From DSOI01 sp041394885 (GTDB lineage Bacteria > Acidobacteriota > Terriglobia > Bryobacterales > Bryobacteraceae): a stretch of 64,000 nucleotides of DNA. Location: the NCBI GenBank assembly GCA_041394885.1, contig JAWKHI010000029.1, positions 1-64,000 of the forward strand, in the 5' to 3' direction. The notes under the pieces were generated by a model, which saw nothing but the letters and a program-made list of their open reading frames with translations, did not search any database and had not been told where the DNA came from. Below, piece by piece: positions 44,157 through 55,100 of this stretch; positions within the stretch are counted from its first letter, which is position 1, and the number at the start of each line of letters is the position of its first letter. Made by a program: the position numbers and the translations under genes.

Positions 44157-44172
44157 GGACGGTAAACCGTCC
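44157..44172. promoter_or_regulatory. Perfect palindrome between divergent peptidase and DUF1553 genes
   Basis: GGACGGT (44157-44163) and ACCGTCC (44166-44172) are 7-base arms around AA. TATATA (44190-44195) downstream could be the -10 of the plus-strand gene, which would put the palindrome over the -35 region. Candidate operator; no known consensus recognised. Confidence 0.45.
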
Positions 44173-44212
44173 TCGACGCGGTTCGCCAATATATAGTGGT
44201 GAGTAGATAGCC

Positions 44213-47200
44213 ATGGCCCTTTCTCGCACCCTCCTTGCCGCCCTTTGCGTCCTGCCCGCCGCCTCTGCCGCAATCAGCTTCAATCGCGACATCCGGCCCA
44301 TCATGGCCGACACCTGTTTCCGCTGCCATGGCCCCGACAAGAACTCCCGGATGGCGAATCTGCGGCTGGACCTGCGCGAGGAAGCCGTGAAGCCCCGCCG
44401 CAACGGCGCAGCCCCGATCGTCCCCGGCGATCCCGGCGCGAGCCTCATCGTCAAGCGGATCTTTAGTGAAAATCCAGCTCTGTTGATGCCGCCCAAGGCT
44501 GCGCATAAAGACCTGTCGCCCGCTCAGCGCAACACGATTCGTCAATGGGTCCAGGAAGGCGCCGTCTACGAAGGGCACTGGGCCTATCAGCCTGTGCAGC
44601 GGCCCCCGGTGCCCGAGGCCAAGTGGAAGGATCGCGTACGCAATCCTATCGACGCCTTCGTGCAGGCCCGCCTCGCTGGAACGAAGCTGGAACCGGCTCC
44701 TGAGGCCGACAAGCGCACACTCCTTCGCCGGGTCTCCCTGGATCTGACCGGTATCCCTCCCACTCCCGCCGAAATTGAGGCATTCGAAAACGACACTGCT
44801 TCCGATGCCTACGCGAAGGTGGTGAACCGGCTCATGGCCTCCGATCGCTACGCGGAAAAACAGGCGATGCTATGGCTCGATGCGGTCCGCTACGCCGATA
44901 CCTGCGGCTTCCACGGCGACAATGCCTTCCCCGCGTGGCCATTCCGAGATTACGTTCTGCGCAGCATCCGCGACAATCTTCCTTTCGACCAATTCACTCG
45001 CGAACAACTGGCCGGCGATCTGCTGCCGGATGCCGATGACCGCACCCGCACCGCATCGGCCTTCAATCGACTCACTCGCACGTCGGCGGAAGGCGGCTTG
45101 CAGCCGAAAGAGTACCTCGCGAAATACGGCGCCGATCGGGTTCGAACCTTGAGTTCGGTGTGGCTCGGATCCACCATGGGTTGCGCTGAGTGCCACGATC
45201 ACAAGTTCGATCCTTTCCTGGCGCGGGACTTTTACTCCATGAAGGCCTTCTTCGCCGACATCCGCGAGACCGGACTGGTGCCCGATCAGGGCGAAAAAGC
45301 ATGGGGCGATCAGTTAATGCTGCCCGACGCGGTGCAAAAGGAACGCTGGGAATCGATAGCGGCCAACCTCGCCAAGACCCGTCAGGCCCTCTCCGCCAAG
45401 CGTGTTGAACTCGGCGCCGCCAAGGCGTTCGAGTGGGAGAAGGCGCTTCTCGAACGCTTCCGCCGGGGCGATCTCGATTGGAATGTCCAGCGTCCGGTCA
45501 AGGCCACCTCGCGGGGAGGCGCCACGCTGCGCATCTATAACGACGAGGCCCTCCTGGGCGTGTTCGATCGCGGTGGTAGCGTAATTTCCGAAGCCGCTCC
45601 CGGCAATGGGATGATCGTCGCCGAAGGCATGGTGCCGGACCGCGACGCCTACATCGTCGACCTCCGTCCAGGAGCCGGCGTATGGGCTTCGCTCGGGTTG
45701 GAAGTGATTTCCGATGATCGCCTCCCCGGGGCCCGCCTTGCCCGCGGATCAGACCGTCTCGTGGTCTCGGCCGTCGAGGCGTTCTCCGGCAACTCCAAAC
45801 TGCGGTTCAGCGGCGCCCGTAGCAACATGACCTTTTGGGACGCCGGCCTAACGCCATGGGGAGCCATCGACGATGACCCCAACACCGCGTGGGGCGCGGC
45901 TACCTATCGCACATTCCGCACTGCCTTCCTCGCTTTGGACCTCGCCGATCCCCTCACCACGGGCGCCGATTCGGTCATTCGGGTCGTCGTGCGCAATGAT
46001 TCCAAGTTCCGCCGCGCTCAGCCCGGACGTTTCCGTATCGCCCTCGCCAGGGATCGCGCCGCGCAGCCGGTAGCCGACCGGGAAGCCAAGCCTACCGTGG
46101 CCGGTATGTCGCCCGAACTGGTGAAGGCCATCGAGACGCCCGCCGAGGATCGTACCGAAGCGCAATGGGAGTTGACCGGAGACCTGGTCGACTCCACCCA
46201 CGAAGCGCTCACACCCGCCTGGGCCGCGCTTATGCGCGCCGAAGCTGACCGGGTTGTGTTGCGGGAGGAGATTCCGCGCGTCGTTGCCACAGTTTCGGTG
46301 GAGCCGGAACCGACGCGGATCCTCGCGCGCGGCAATTTCCTGGACGAATCCGGTGACGTCGTTCAGCCCGCCATCCCCGCTTTTCTCGGCAAGCTCGAAA
46401 CCGGCGGCAAGCGCGCCACCCGGCTCGACCTCGCCAATTGGCTCGTCGACAAGAACAATCCCCTCACCGCTCGCGCCTACGCGAATCGCACATGGCGCCA
46501 GCTCTTCGGCACTGGACTCTCGAAGGTCCTCGAGGACCTCGGCTCGCAGGGCGAATGGCCCACGCATCCGGAACTGCTGGATTGGCTGGCGGCGGAATTC
46601 ATGACCCCCTCGTGGGAGCCCGCCGGCGCCCACTCCTGGGACATGCGCCATCTCGTGCGCACCATCGTCATGAGCCATGCCTACCGCCAAAGCTCGTCCC
46701 CGTCGCCGGCTGCGCTGCAGGCCGACCCCGAGAACCGTCTGCTCGCCCGCCAGTCGCGCTATCGCGTGGAAGCGGAAGTTGTCCGCGACATCGCCCTCAG
46801 CGTCAGCGGGCTACTCGCCGAAAAATTCGGGGGACCCAGCGTGAAACCGTATCAGCCGCGCGGATATCTCGTCGCACTCAATTTCCCCCGCCGCGACTAT
46901 TCCGAAAGTTGGGGTGAGGACTTGTATCGCCGCGGTCTCTACACCTTCTGGCAGCGGACCTTTTTGCACCCGAGCATCGCCGCCTTCGACGCGCCCACCC
47001 GCGAAGAATGCACCGTGAACCGCACCTCCTCCAACACGCCCCTGCAATCGCTGGTGCTTCTCAACGATCCGATCTACGTCGAGGCTGCCCGCGTGTTCGG
47101 CCAGAACATGGTGGCTCGGGGCGGCAAATCGCCCGCCGAGCGCATCGCCTGGGGATTCCGTCAGGCGGTCGGACGCACGCCCACCACGGAAGAGACCGGC

Positions 47201-47383
47201 GTACTCGCCGAACTGTATCGCAACAACCTGGACCGCTACCAGACCGCTCCCGCCGAGGCAAGGAAGCTCGTTTCCGCCGGTGAGTATCCCATTGCCGTTA
47301 ACGGCGAGCCGGCCGATATTGCCGCCTCGATTACGGTCGCCCGCGCGATCCTGAACCTGCACGAGACCATTACGAGGAACTGA
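44213..47383 (+). CDS. Secreted cytochrome-like PSCyt1/DUF1549/DUF1553 protein (second copy)
   Basis: 1056 residues. Signal peptide MALSRTLLAALCVLPAASAA, then a heme motif CFRCHG (about residue 35), DUF1549 (LDLTGIPPTPAEIEAFEND, AMLWLDAVRYADTCGFHGDN), a central CAECHDHKFDPF, a long insert of about 250 residues with beta-rich character (LRIYNDEALLGVFDRGGSVI, NTAWGAATYRTFRTAFLALD) resembling a discoidin-like domain, and DUF1553 (NRTWRQLFGTGLSKV, WPTHPELLDWLAAEFM, VMSHAYRQSS). About 200 residues longer than the copy at 7241 owing to the insert. It is followed 2 bp later by its DUF1501 partner. Function of the pair is unknown; glycan processing in the periplasm is the usual suspicion. Confidence 0.88.
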   Translation: MALSRTLLAALCVLPAASAAISFNRDIRPIMADTCFRCHGPDKNSRMANLRLDLREEAVKPRRNGAAPIVPGDPGASLIVKRIFSENPALLMPPKAAHKDLSPAQRNTIRQWVQEGAVYEGHWAYQPVQRPPVPEAKWKDRVRNPIDAFVQARLAGTKLEPAPEADKRTLLRRVSLDLTGIPPTPAEIEAFENDTASDAYAKVVNRLMASDRYAEKQAMLWLDAVRYADTCGFHGDNAFPAWPFRDYVLRSIRDNLPFDQFTREQLAGDLLPDADDRTRTASAFNRLTRTSAEGGLQPKEYLAKYGADRVRTLSSVWLGSTMGCAECHDHKFDPFLARDFYSMKAFFADIRETGLVPDQGEKAWGDQLMLPDAVQKERWESIAANLAKTRQALSAKRVELGAAKAFEWEKALLERFRRGDLDWNVQRPVKATSRGGATLRIYNDEALLGVFDRGGSVISEAAPGNGMIVAEGMVPDRDAYIVDLRPGAGVWASLGLEVISDDRLPGARLARGSDRLVVSAVEAFSGNSKLRFSGARSNMTFWDAGLTPWGAIDDDPNTAWGAATYRTFRTAFLALDLADPLTTGADSVIRVVVRNDSKFRRAQPGRFRIALARDRAAQPVADREAKPTVAGMSPELVKAIETPAEDRTEAQWELTGDLVDSTHEALTPAWAALMRAEADRVVLREEIPRVVATVSVEPEPTRILARGNFLDESGDVVQPAIPAFLGKLETGGKRATRLDLANWLVDKNNPLTARAYANRTWRQLFGTGLSKVLEDLGSQGEWPTHPELLDWLAAEFMTPSWEPAGAHSWDMRHLVRTIVMSHAYRQSSSPSPAALQADPENRLLARQSRYRVEAEVVRDIALSVSGLLAEKFGGPSVKPYQPRGYLVALNFPRRDYSESWGEDLYRRGLYTFWQRTFLHPSIAAFDAPTREECTVNRTSSNTPLQSLVLLNDPIYVEAARVFGQNMVARGGKSPAERIAWGFRQAVGRTPTTEETGVLAELYRNNLDRYQTAPAEARKLVSAGEYPIAVNGEPADIAASITVARAILNLHETITRN

Positions 47384-47385
47384 TC

Positions 47386-48774
47386 ATGGCAGACTTCCAT
47401 ACCCAAATCGCCCGTCGAACGTTCCTGCGGCGCACCGGGGCCGGTCTGGCCGCCCTCCGGACGCTGCTCGCCAAAGGTACCACCGGTGTCGTGCAGCCGC
47501 TCCATCACGCCGCCAAAGCCAAACGGGTCATCTTCCTCTATCAGGCCGGCGGCCCCTCGCATCTGGAAACGTTCGACCCCAAGCCCAAGCTCAAGGAGAT
47601 GCACGGCAAGCCGATGCCGGAATCCTTCACCAAAGGGCAACAAATCGCCCAATTGCAGGGGCGCCCGCTGGTCTGCTTCGGCCCTCAGTTTGACTTCCAG
47701 CGCTACGGCGCAAGCGGACAACAGATGACCACCCTGTTCCCGCAAATGGGCTCGATCGCCGACGATGTCTGCATCGTACGGTCCATGTGGACCGAACAGA
47801 TCAATCATGACCCGGCGCACACGGTGATGAATTCCGGCGCCATCGTCACCGGACGGCCCAGCATGGGGTCCTGGATCCTCTATGGGCTCGGAGCGGAAAC
47901 CGAGGACCTCCCCGGTTTCGTTGTCCTTATGTCCTCCGGCCGCGGCGGACAGATGCAGCCCATCGCCGCGCGGCAATGGTCGGCCGGTATCCTGCCGAGC
48001 AAGTTCCAGGGCGTGAAGCTCAACAGCGTCGGTGACCCTGTTCTCTACATCCGCAACCCCGAGGGCATCGGCGATGCCGTGCAAGCGGACTCCATCCGGG
48101 CTATCAACCGCCTCAACAAGCTTCAGTACGACGCGCTCGAAGATCCTGAAATCCAGACGAGAATCGCGCAGTATGAAATGGCCGCCCGCATGCAAACCAG
48201 CGTGCCGGGATTGATGGACGTTTCCAAGGAGCCGGCGAAGATTCTCGACGACTACGGCGCCAAGCCCGGCGATGGGAGCTTTGCTTCCAACTGCCTGCTC
48301 GCCCGCCGCCTCGCCGAAAGAGGGGTGCGGTTCATTCAGCTCTACCACCGCGACTGGGACCATCACGCCGGCATCGCGGGCAACATGCCGCTCAAGGCCG
48401 AGGAGGTCGATCGTCCCACCGCCGCTCTCATCCGCGATCTGAAGGAGCGCGGCATGCTCGACGAAACACTCGTGGTCTGGGGCGGGGAGTTCGGGCGCAC
48501 TCCCATGTCGCAGGGCGGCAGTGGGCGGGACCACCACATCAAGGGCTTCAGTTACATGATGGCGGGCGGAGGGATCAAGCCAGGCATCACCTATGGAGCG
48601 ACGGATGAGCTCGGCTACGCCGCCGTCGAGAATCCGGTGAGCGTGCATGATTTTCATGCCACCATGCTGCACCTGCTCGGCATCGATCACCTCCGGTTGA
48701 CGGTGAAGTATCAGGGGCTGGACGCCCGGTTGACGGGGATCTCCGGCGAGGTGGTGCGCGGCATCCTGGCGTGA
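47386..48774 (+). CDS. Tat-exported DUF1501 (sulfatase-fold) protein (second copy)
   Basis: 462 residues with a twin-arginine leader IARRTFLRRTGAGLAALR. Core motifs: RVIFLYQAGGPSHLETFDPK, FQRYGASGQQMTTLFPQMG, GRPSMGSWILYGLGAETEDL, ARRLAERGVRFIQLY, RDWDHHAGI, WGGEFGRTPMSQGG, and RDHHIKGFSYMMAGGG. The frame is clean. Unlike the copy at 9818, the segment between the two halves (MPESFTKGQQIAQLQGRPLV) is intact and different, which shows a second DUF1501 subfamily. Coupled to the upstream cytochrome-like gene. The final residues GISGEVVRGILA match the family end. Confidence 0.9.
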   Translation: MADFHTQIARRTFLRRTGAGLAALRTLLAKGTTGVVQPLHHAAKAKRVIFLYQAGGPSHLETFDPKPKLKEMHGKPMPESFTKGQQIAQLQGRPLVCFGPQFDFQRYGASGQQMTTLFPQMGSIADDVCIVRSMWTEQINHDPAHTVMNSGAIVTGRPSMGSWILYGLGAETEDLPGFVVLMSSGRGGQMQPIAARQWSAGILPSKFQGVKLNSVGDPVLYIRNPEGIGDAVQADSIRAINRLNKLQYDALEDPEIQTRIAQYEMAARMQTSVPGLMDVSKEPAKILDDYGAKPGDGSFASNCLLARRLAERGVRFIQLYHRDWDHHAGIAGNMPLKAEEVDRPTAALIRDLKERGMLDETLVVWGGEFGRTPMSQGGSGRDHHIKGFSYMMAGGGIKPGITYGATDELGYAAVENPVSVHDFHATMLHLLGIDHLRLTVKYQGLDARLTGISGEVVRGILA

Positions 48775-48807
48775 GGGGCGCCGCAGGCGGCTTGTGATAA
48801 ACTTTCT

Positions 48808-48830
48808 TTAATCTGGCTTGTTCAGATTAA
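48808..48830 (+). promoter_or_regulatory. Leader hairpin upstream of Oar-like receptor copy 1
   Basis: TTAATC (48808-48813) pairs with GATTAA (48825-48830) around 11 bases. It is preceded by GATAAACTTT, which is also found before copy 2, and followed by the ribosome binding site AGAGAGG. Compare the hairpin at 52131-52157. Confidence 0.55.
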
Positions 48831-48841
48831 GAGAGGTTTAC

Positions 48842-51800
48842 ATGAAGCTCGCTTGGCTACTGCTCCTTGCCGCCGTGTCGCTCTGGGCTCAAACGGCCAC
48901 CGTGACCGGCCGCGTCACCGACGCTTCCGGCGCCATCATCCCCTCGGCCTCGGTGACGATCGCCAACGTCGCCACGCTGGTCGACCGTACTTCCACCGTC
49001 AACGAGTCCGGCTACTACACCTTTGCCCTCCTCCAGCCCGGACGCTATCAGATCCGTGTGGAATCAACCGGCTTCAAGACGATCACTCGCTCCGGACTCG
49101 TCTTCGAAACCGACCAGCGAGCCGAGCTCAACTTTTCCATGGAGGTCGGTGCGGTTTCCGAACAGATCGAGGTTACGGCCAACGTCGCTCAGTTGAACAC
49201 CGTCGAAGCGTCTCGCGGCCAAGTGATTGAGAACCGCCGCATCGTGGAGATGCCGCTGAACGGCCGCAACTACAATCAGCTCGCGCTGCTGTCGGCCGGA
49301 ACCGTCCAGCCGCTGGCGGGCGCGCGGATGGAGGGTTTTTCGGTCAACGGCATGCGAGTCTCGCAAAACAACTTTCAGCTTGACGGGGTGGATAACAACG
49401 GCATCGAACTCGCCGGCGCACAGCGGCGTTCCGAGATGGTCCAGCCCTCCATTGACGCCATTCAGGAATTCAAGGTCCAGACGAATGCCTACGCGGCGGA
49501 ATTCGGCCGCGCCATGGGAGCCGTGGTCAACGTCACCACCAAGAGCGGCACCAATGGTATTCACGGCACTGCGTTCGAGTTCCTTCGCAACGAGAAACTC
49601 GACGCCCGCAACTTCTTCACGCCCGCCAACACAGCCAAACCTCCGTTCAAGCGCAATCAGTACGGCTTCACGATCGGTGGCCCCATCTACATCCCCAAAG
49701 TCGTCGACGGGCGCAATCGCTTCTTCTTTTTCACAGACTGGGAGGGCACCAAGGTCCGCGAATCTTCCACCATCACGTCCACGATTCCCACTCTCGGCAT
49801 GCGCACCGGTGACTTCTCCGATCTACTCGCACAACGGAACCGGGCCATTCGGGACCCACAGACTAATTCTCCGTTCCCGGGCGCCCGTATTCCCGCTTCT
49901 CGCATTGACCCTGTGTCGAACACCCTGGTGGGTCTCTATCCCAATCCGCAGAATGGGAACATCGCCAACAACTTCGTCAACATTTCTCCACGCAATCAGG
50001 ACGTGACACGTTGGGACGTCCGCATCGACACCAATATCACCACCAACGACAATGTCTTCTGGCGCCTCTCGAAACAGAACCTCGACAATCCTGTTTCGCT
50101 CGCCCTTCCCCCGCCGGCCTACGGGGGCGGCTTTGACTTCATCACCGAAGGCTATAACACTGGCGCCACCTGGAATCACATCTGGTCCCCGAACCTGATC
50201 CAATCCGTTCGCGGCGCCTGGAACCTGGCGCTGTTCAAACGCGACAACCCGGCCCAGACCAACGGCGAGTTCCTCAATCGGAAATATGGCATCCCCGGCG
50301 GCAATCAGGACATTCCCGGCGGCTTTTCATCCATGGGCATCACCGGCTACCGATCCCTCGGCATTGGCGCGTTCAACCCCGTTGATCGTGACTCTCAGAA
50401 CCGCCAGCTGGCGAGCGATCTCACCTGGACCCACGGCCGCCACTCCGTCAAGGGCGGCTTCAACTTGCTCCGCTCGCAAAATAATATCTACAACATCCGA
50501 ACCCAGATTGGCGGCTACAGCTTCAATGCCCGCTACACCACCGACGGTATGGGCGATTTTCTGCTCGGAATGGCCAATCAGTACACCTGGAACACGCCTC
50601 TCCAGGTCGACTTGCGCATGTGGAACCTCGGCTTCTTCGTCAGGACGACTATAAGATCTCGCCTCGTCTCACCCTCAATCTGGGCCTTCGCTACGAGGTG
50701 GTGCCCCTCGTGGACAAGCGTGACCGTATGGGCATCTTCGATACCTACACGGACCCTGCCAGTCCACGTCTCATCTATGCCGGGGCCGAAGGCAAAGACC
50801 GCTACAACCGGGCCATGTTCCACACCGACAAGAACAACTGGATGCCGCGCGTCGGCCTCGCCTACAAGCTCACCGAAAAGACCGCCTTGCGTGCCGGCTA
50901 CGGCATCTTCTACACCTACCTGGAACCATTCGGAGACGCGCAGTACCTGATCGGGAATCCGCCCAACGCCTACGGAGTCAACATCGCTTCGAGCGCGACC
51001 ACTCCCGCGGTTTTGCTCAAGAATGGCCCGGCGGCCGGAGCGCTCACGCTCGAAAAGGCTGTCGGCCTGACGTTCGTGTCGTACGAACGCCGCGGCGACC
51101 TGGGTTACGCACAGCAGTGGAATTTCAACATCCAGCGCGAACTTGGCCGCGATTGGCTCTTCGAGACCGGCTACAACGGGTCACGCGGCGTTCATCTACT
51201 CATGCGCTTCGAAGATAACTTCTCGCCGCCCGGCCCCGGCAACATCAACGCCAAGCGCACGTATCTGCGAGCGGAAATTCCGGGCACAGGCATCGTCAGT
51301 TCGCCCCTCGGCCCCGTCCAGGGCTACAAGAACAATGCCAACTCGAGTTATCACGGCTGGGTTACCAAGATCGAAAAGCGCTTCTCGCAGGGCTTCACGT
51401 TGTTGACATCCTACGGCTGGACCAAGACCATCGGCGACACGTGCGGAAACTCCGCCGCCGGCAACACGTCCGGGTGCGGCTATCAGGACACTCGTTTTCT
51501 CAACCTGGAAAAGTCCGTCGACAATCAACACGTCCCCCACCGATTCGTGCTGAGCGGAATCTACGAACTCCCGTTCGGACGCGGCAAGCAATTTGGCGGA
51601 TCCATGCACCCGGTAGCTAACGCGATCGCCGGCGGATGGGGCGTCGGCTCGATCGTCACTTGGGCCTCCGGACGCCCCTATAGCCTCACTGTGCAGGGCA
51701 ACCCGGCGAATACCGGTTCCGTGGGGGTCGTCAACCGCCCCAACGTCGTTGGCGATCCAGATGCGGGAGAACGCACGCTCGACCGTGACTTCAATACCGC

Positions 51801-52071
51801 CGCCTTCGTTCCCAACAACCGGTACGAGATTGGCGCGCTCGGGCGTAACACCATGCGCCAACGGAGCCTGTTTGGCTGGGACTTTTCGGCGATGAAGAAC
51901 TTCCGTCTCGCTGAAGCGCTCACGTTGCAGTTCCGCTTCGAAGCCTTCCAATTCACCAACACGCCTCGCTTCGGGCAGGCGGGCAATGTCGTCGGGTCCA
52001 ACGCCTTCGGCCGGATCTCCAGTGCCGATACGCCGAGGAACCTCCAATTCGGGTTGAAGATGATCTGGTAG
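48842..52071 (+). pseudogene. Oar-like TonB-dependent receptor, tandem copy 1, single-base deletion
   Basis: Signal peptide MKLAWLLLLAAVSLWAQ, then a carboxypeptidase-regulatory domain (TVTGRVTDASGAIIPSASVT, GYYTFALLQPGRYQIRVEST), plug (GRNYNQLALLSAGTVQPLAG, NNFQLDGVDNNGIELAGAQR) and barrel ending in LQFGLKMIW. The intended protein is about 1076 residues. The frame breaks at about 50643: the sequence GTCAGGACGAC lacks one C compared with copy 2 (CTCCAGGATGAC), and the barrel then continues as DDYKISPRLTLNLGLRYEVV in another frame. Protein identity to copy 2 is very high while the DNA differs at many third positions. Substrate unknown; outer membrane. Confidence 0.85.
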
Positions 52072-52130
52072 AGAGACCCCGAACCCGTCCAGTCCCGTCC
52101 CGTTCGACAGCCTCATGAAGGTTTGATAAA

Positions 52131-52157
52131 CTTTAATCGCCTGTTCAGGGATTAAAG
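52131..52157 (+). promoter_or_regulatory. Leader hairpin upstream of Oar-like receptor copy 2
   Basis: CTTTAATC (52131-52138) pairs with GATTAAAG (52150-52157), an 8-base stem with an 11-base loop containing CTGTTCAGG. The right arm overlaps the ribosome binding site AAAGGAG (52154-52160), so pairing could lower translation. Same architecture as before copy 1. Confidence 0.6.
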
Positions 52158-52167
52158 GAGATCAGTC

Positions 52168-55100
52168 ATGAGAGCTCGCTTCGGGATCGTACTCGCCATC
52201 GTCATCGCCGCCGCCGTACCCTCGTTTGCCCAGACCGCCACGGTCACCGGACGTGTCACCGACACCACCGGCGCCATCATTCCTACGGCGAATGTTGTCA
52301 TTACCAACGTCGCCACCGGCGTCGACCGTACCTCCGGCGTCAACGAATCCGGCTACTACACCTTCGCTCTGCTCCAACCCGGTCAGTACCAGATCCGGAT
52401 CGAGTCCACCGGTTTCAAGACTGTTACCCGGTCCGGCCTGGTGTTTGAAACCGACCAGCGCGCCGAACTCAACTTCACACTCGAGGTGGGGGCCGTGTCC
52501 GAACAGATCGAGGTCACCGCGAACGTCGCCCAGTTGAACACCGTCGAGGCCTCGCGCGGTCAGGTGATCGAAAACCGGCGGATTGTCGAGATGCCCCTGA
52601 ACGGCCGCAACTACAACCAACTCGCGCTGCTTTCGGCCGGAACGGTGCAGCCGCTGGCCGGGGCGCGCATGGAGGGCTTCTCCGTGAACGGCATGCGCGT
52701 GTCACAGAACAACTTCCAGCTCGACGGCGTGGACAACAACGGTATTGAGTTGGCGGGCGCGCAGCGCCGTTCGGAAATGGTCCAGCCCTCCATCGACGCG
52801 ATTCAGGAGTTTAAGGTCCAGACCAATGCGTATTCAGCCGAATACGGCCGCGCGATGGGCGCCGTCGTCAACGTCACCACCAAGAGCGGCACCAACGACA
52901 TCCATGGCTCGGTCTTCGAGTTCCTGCGCAATGAAAAGCTCGATGCGCGCAACTTCTTCACGCCCGCCAATGCCGACAAACCGCCGTTCAAGCGCAACCA
53001 GTATGGCTTCACCATCGGCGGGCCGGTCTAGATCCCCAAGGTAGTCGACGGCCGCAACCGCTTCTTCTTTTTCACCGACTGGGAAGGCACCAAGGTCCGC
53101 GAGTCTTCCACGATTACCTCGACCCTGCCCACGGTCGGCATGCGTACGGGCGACTTCTCGGACCTGCTGGCGCAGCGCAACCGCGCTATCCGGGACCCGC
53201 GCACCAACGCTCCGTTCCCCGGGGCGCGTATACCCGCCTCGCGGATAGATCCGGTAGCCAACACGCTGGTCAACTTGTATCCTTCGCCTCAGAACGGAAA
53301 CGTAGGCAACAACTTCGTCAACATCTCGCCCCGCAACCAGGACATCAGCCGGTGGGATGTCCGGATCGACACCAACATCACCACCAACGACAACGTCTTC
53401 TGGCGTCTGTCCAAGCAGAACCTCGAAAACCCGGTCTCCCTGGCTCTCCCGCCGCCGGCCTATGGCGGCGGCTTTGATTTCATCACCGAGGGTTACAACA
53501 CCGGCGCCACCTGGAACCACATATGGTCACCCAACCTGATTCAATCGATCCGCGGCGCCTGGAATTTCGCCCTTTTCAAGCGCGACAACCCGGCACAGAC
53601 CAACGGTGAGTTTCTCAATCGCAAGTACGGCATTCCCGGCGGGAATCAGGACATCCCCGGCGGCTTCTCATCGATGGGGATCACCGGCTATCGCGCCCTC
53701 GGCATCGGCGGCTTCAACCCTGTCGACCGCGATTCGCAGAACCGGCAATTCGCCACCGACCTTACCTGGACCCACGGCCGCCACTCCGTGAAGGGTGGAA
53801 TCAACCTGCTTCGTTCGCAGAATAACATTTACAACATCCGCACCCAGATCGGCGGCTATAGCTTCAATGCCCGCTATACCACCGACGGCATGGCGGACTT
53901 CCTCCTCGGTATGTCCAATCAATACACCTGGAACACGCCGATTCAAGTGGATCTGCGCATGTGGAACCTCGGCTTTTTCCTCCAGGATGACTACAAGGTG
54001 ACGCCCAAGCTGACGCTCAACCTGGGCCTGCGCTACGAAGTCGTGCTCCCATTCGTCGACAAGCGCGACCGCATGGGCATCTTCGATACATACACCGATC
54101 CCGCCAACCCGCGTCTCATTTTTGCCGGCGCCGAAGGCAAGGATCGCTACAACCGCGCCATGTTCCACACCGATAAGAACAACTGGATGCCGCGCGTCGG
54201 CTTGGCATACAAGCTCACTGACAAGACCGCGCTCCGTGCCGGATACGGTATCTTCTACACTTTCCTCGAGCCGTTCGGCGATGCCGAGTATCTGATCGGG
54301 AACCCTCCCAATGCCTATGGCGTCAATATCGCATCCAGCGCCACGGTTCCGGCGGTGCTGCTGAAGGATGGCCCACTCCCCGGCGCTCTCACACTCGAAA
54401 AGGCCGTCGGCCTCACCTTTGTCTCCTACGAACGCCGTGCGGACCTGGGTTACGCGCAGCAATGGAACTTCAATATCCAACGCGAACTCGGACGCGATTG
54501 GCTGTTTGAAACAGGGTACAACGGCTCCCGCGGCGTTCACTTACTCATGCGCTTCGAGGACAACTTCTCACCCCCCGGCCCAGGTAACATCAACGCCAAG
54601 CGTCCGTATCTACGCGCGGAGATTCCAGGGACTGGGATCGTGAGTTCGCCGCTCGGTCCGGTGCAGGGTTATAAGAACAACGCCAATTCCACCTATCATG
54701 GATGGGTTACCAAGATCGAAAAGCGCTTCTCGCAAGGGTTCACCCTGCTGACTTCCTATGGCTGGACCAAAACGATGGGCGACACCTGCGGCAATGCAGC
54801 CGCCGGCAACACCTCCGGGTGCGGTTACCAGGACACGCGCTTCCTGAACCTTGAAAAGTCCGTCGACAACCAGGACGTCCCGCATCGCTTTGTCCTCAGC
54901 GGCATCTACGAACTCCCCTTCGGACGCGGTAAGCAATTCGGCGGATCCATGCACCCTGTCGCCAACGCCATCGTCGGCGGGTGGGGCATCGGCTCCATCG
55001 TCACTGCTTCGTCCGGGAGGCCCTACAGCCTGACAGTGACCGGCAACCCCGCCAACACCGGTTCGATCGGCGTCGTCAATCGGCCGAACGTGGTCGGGGA

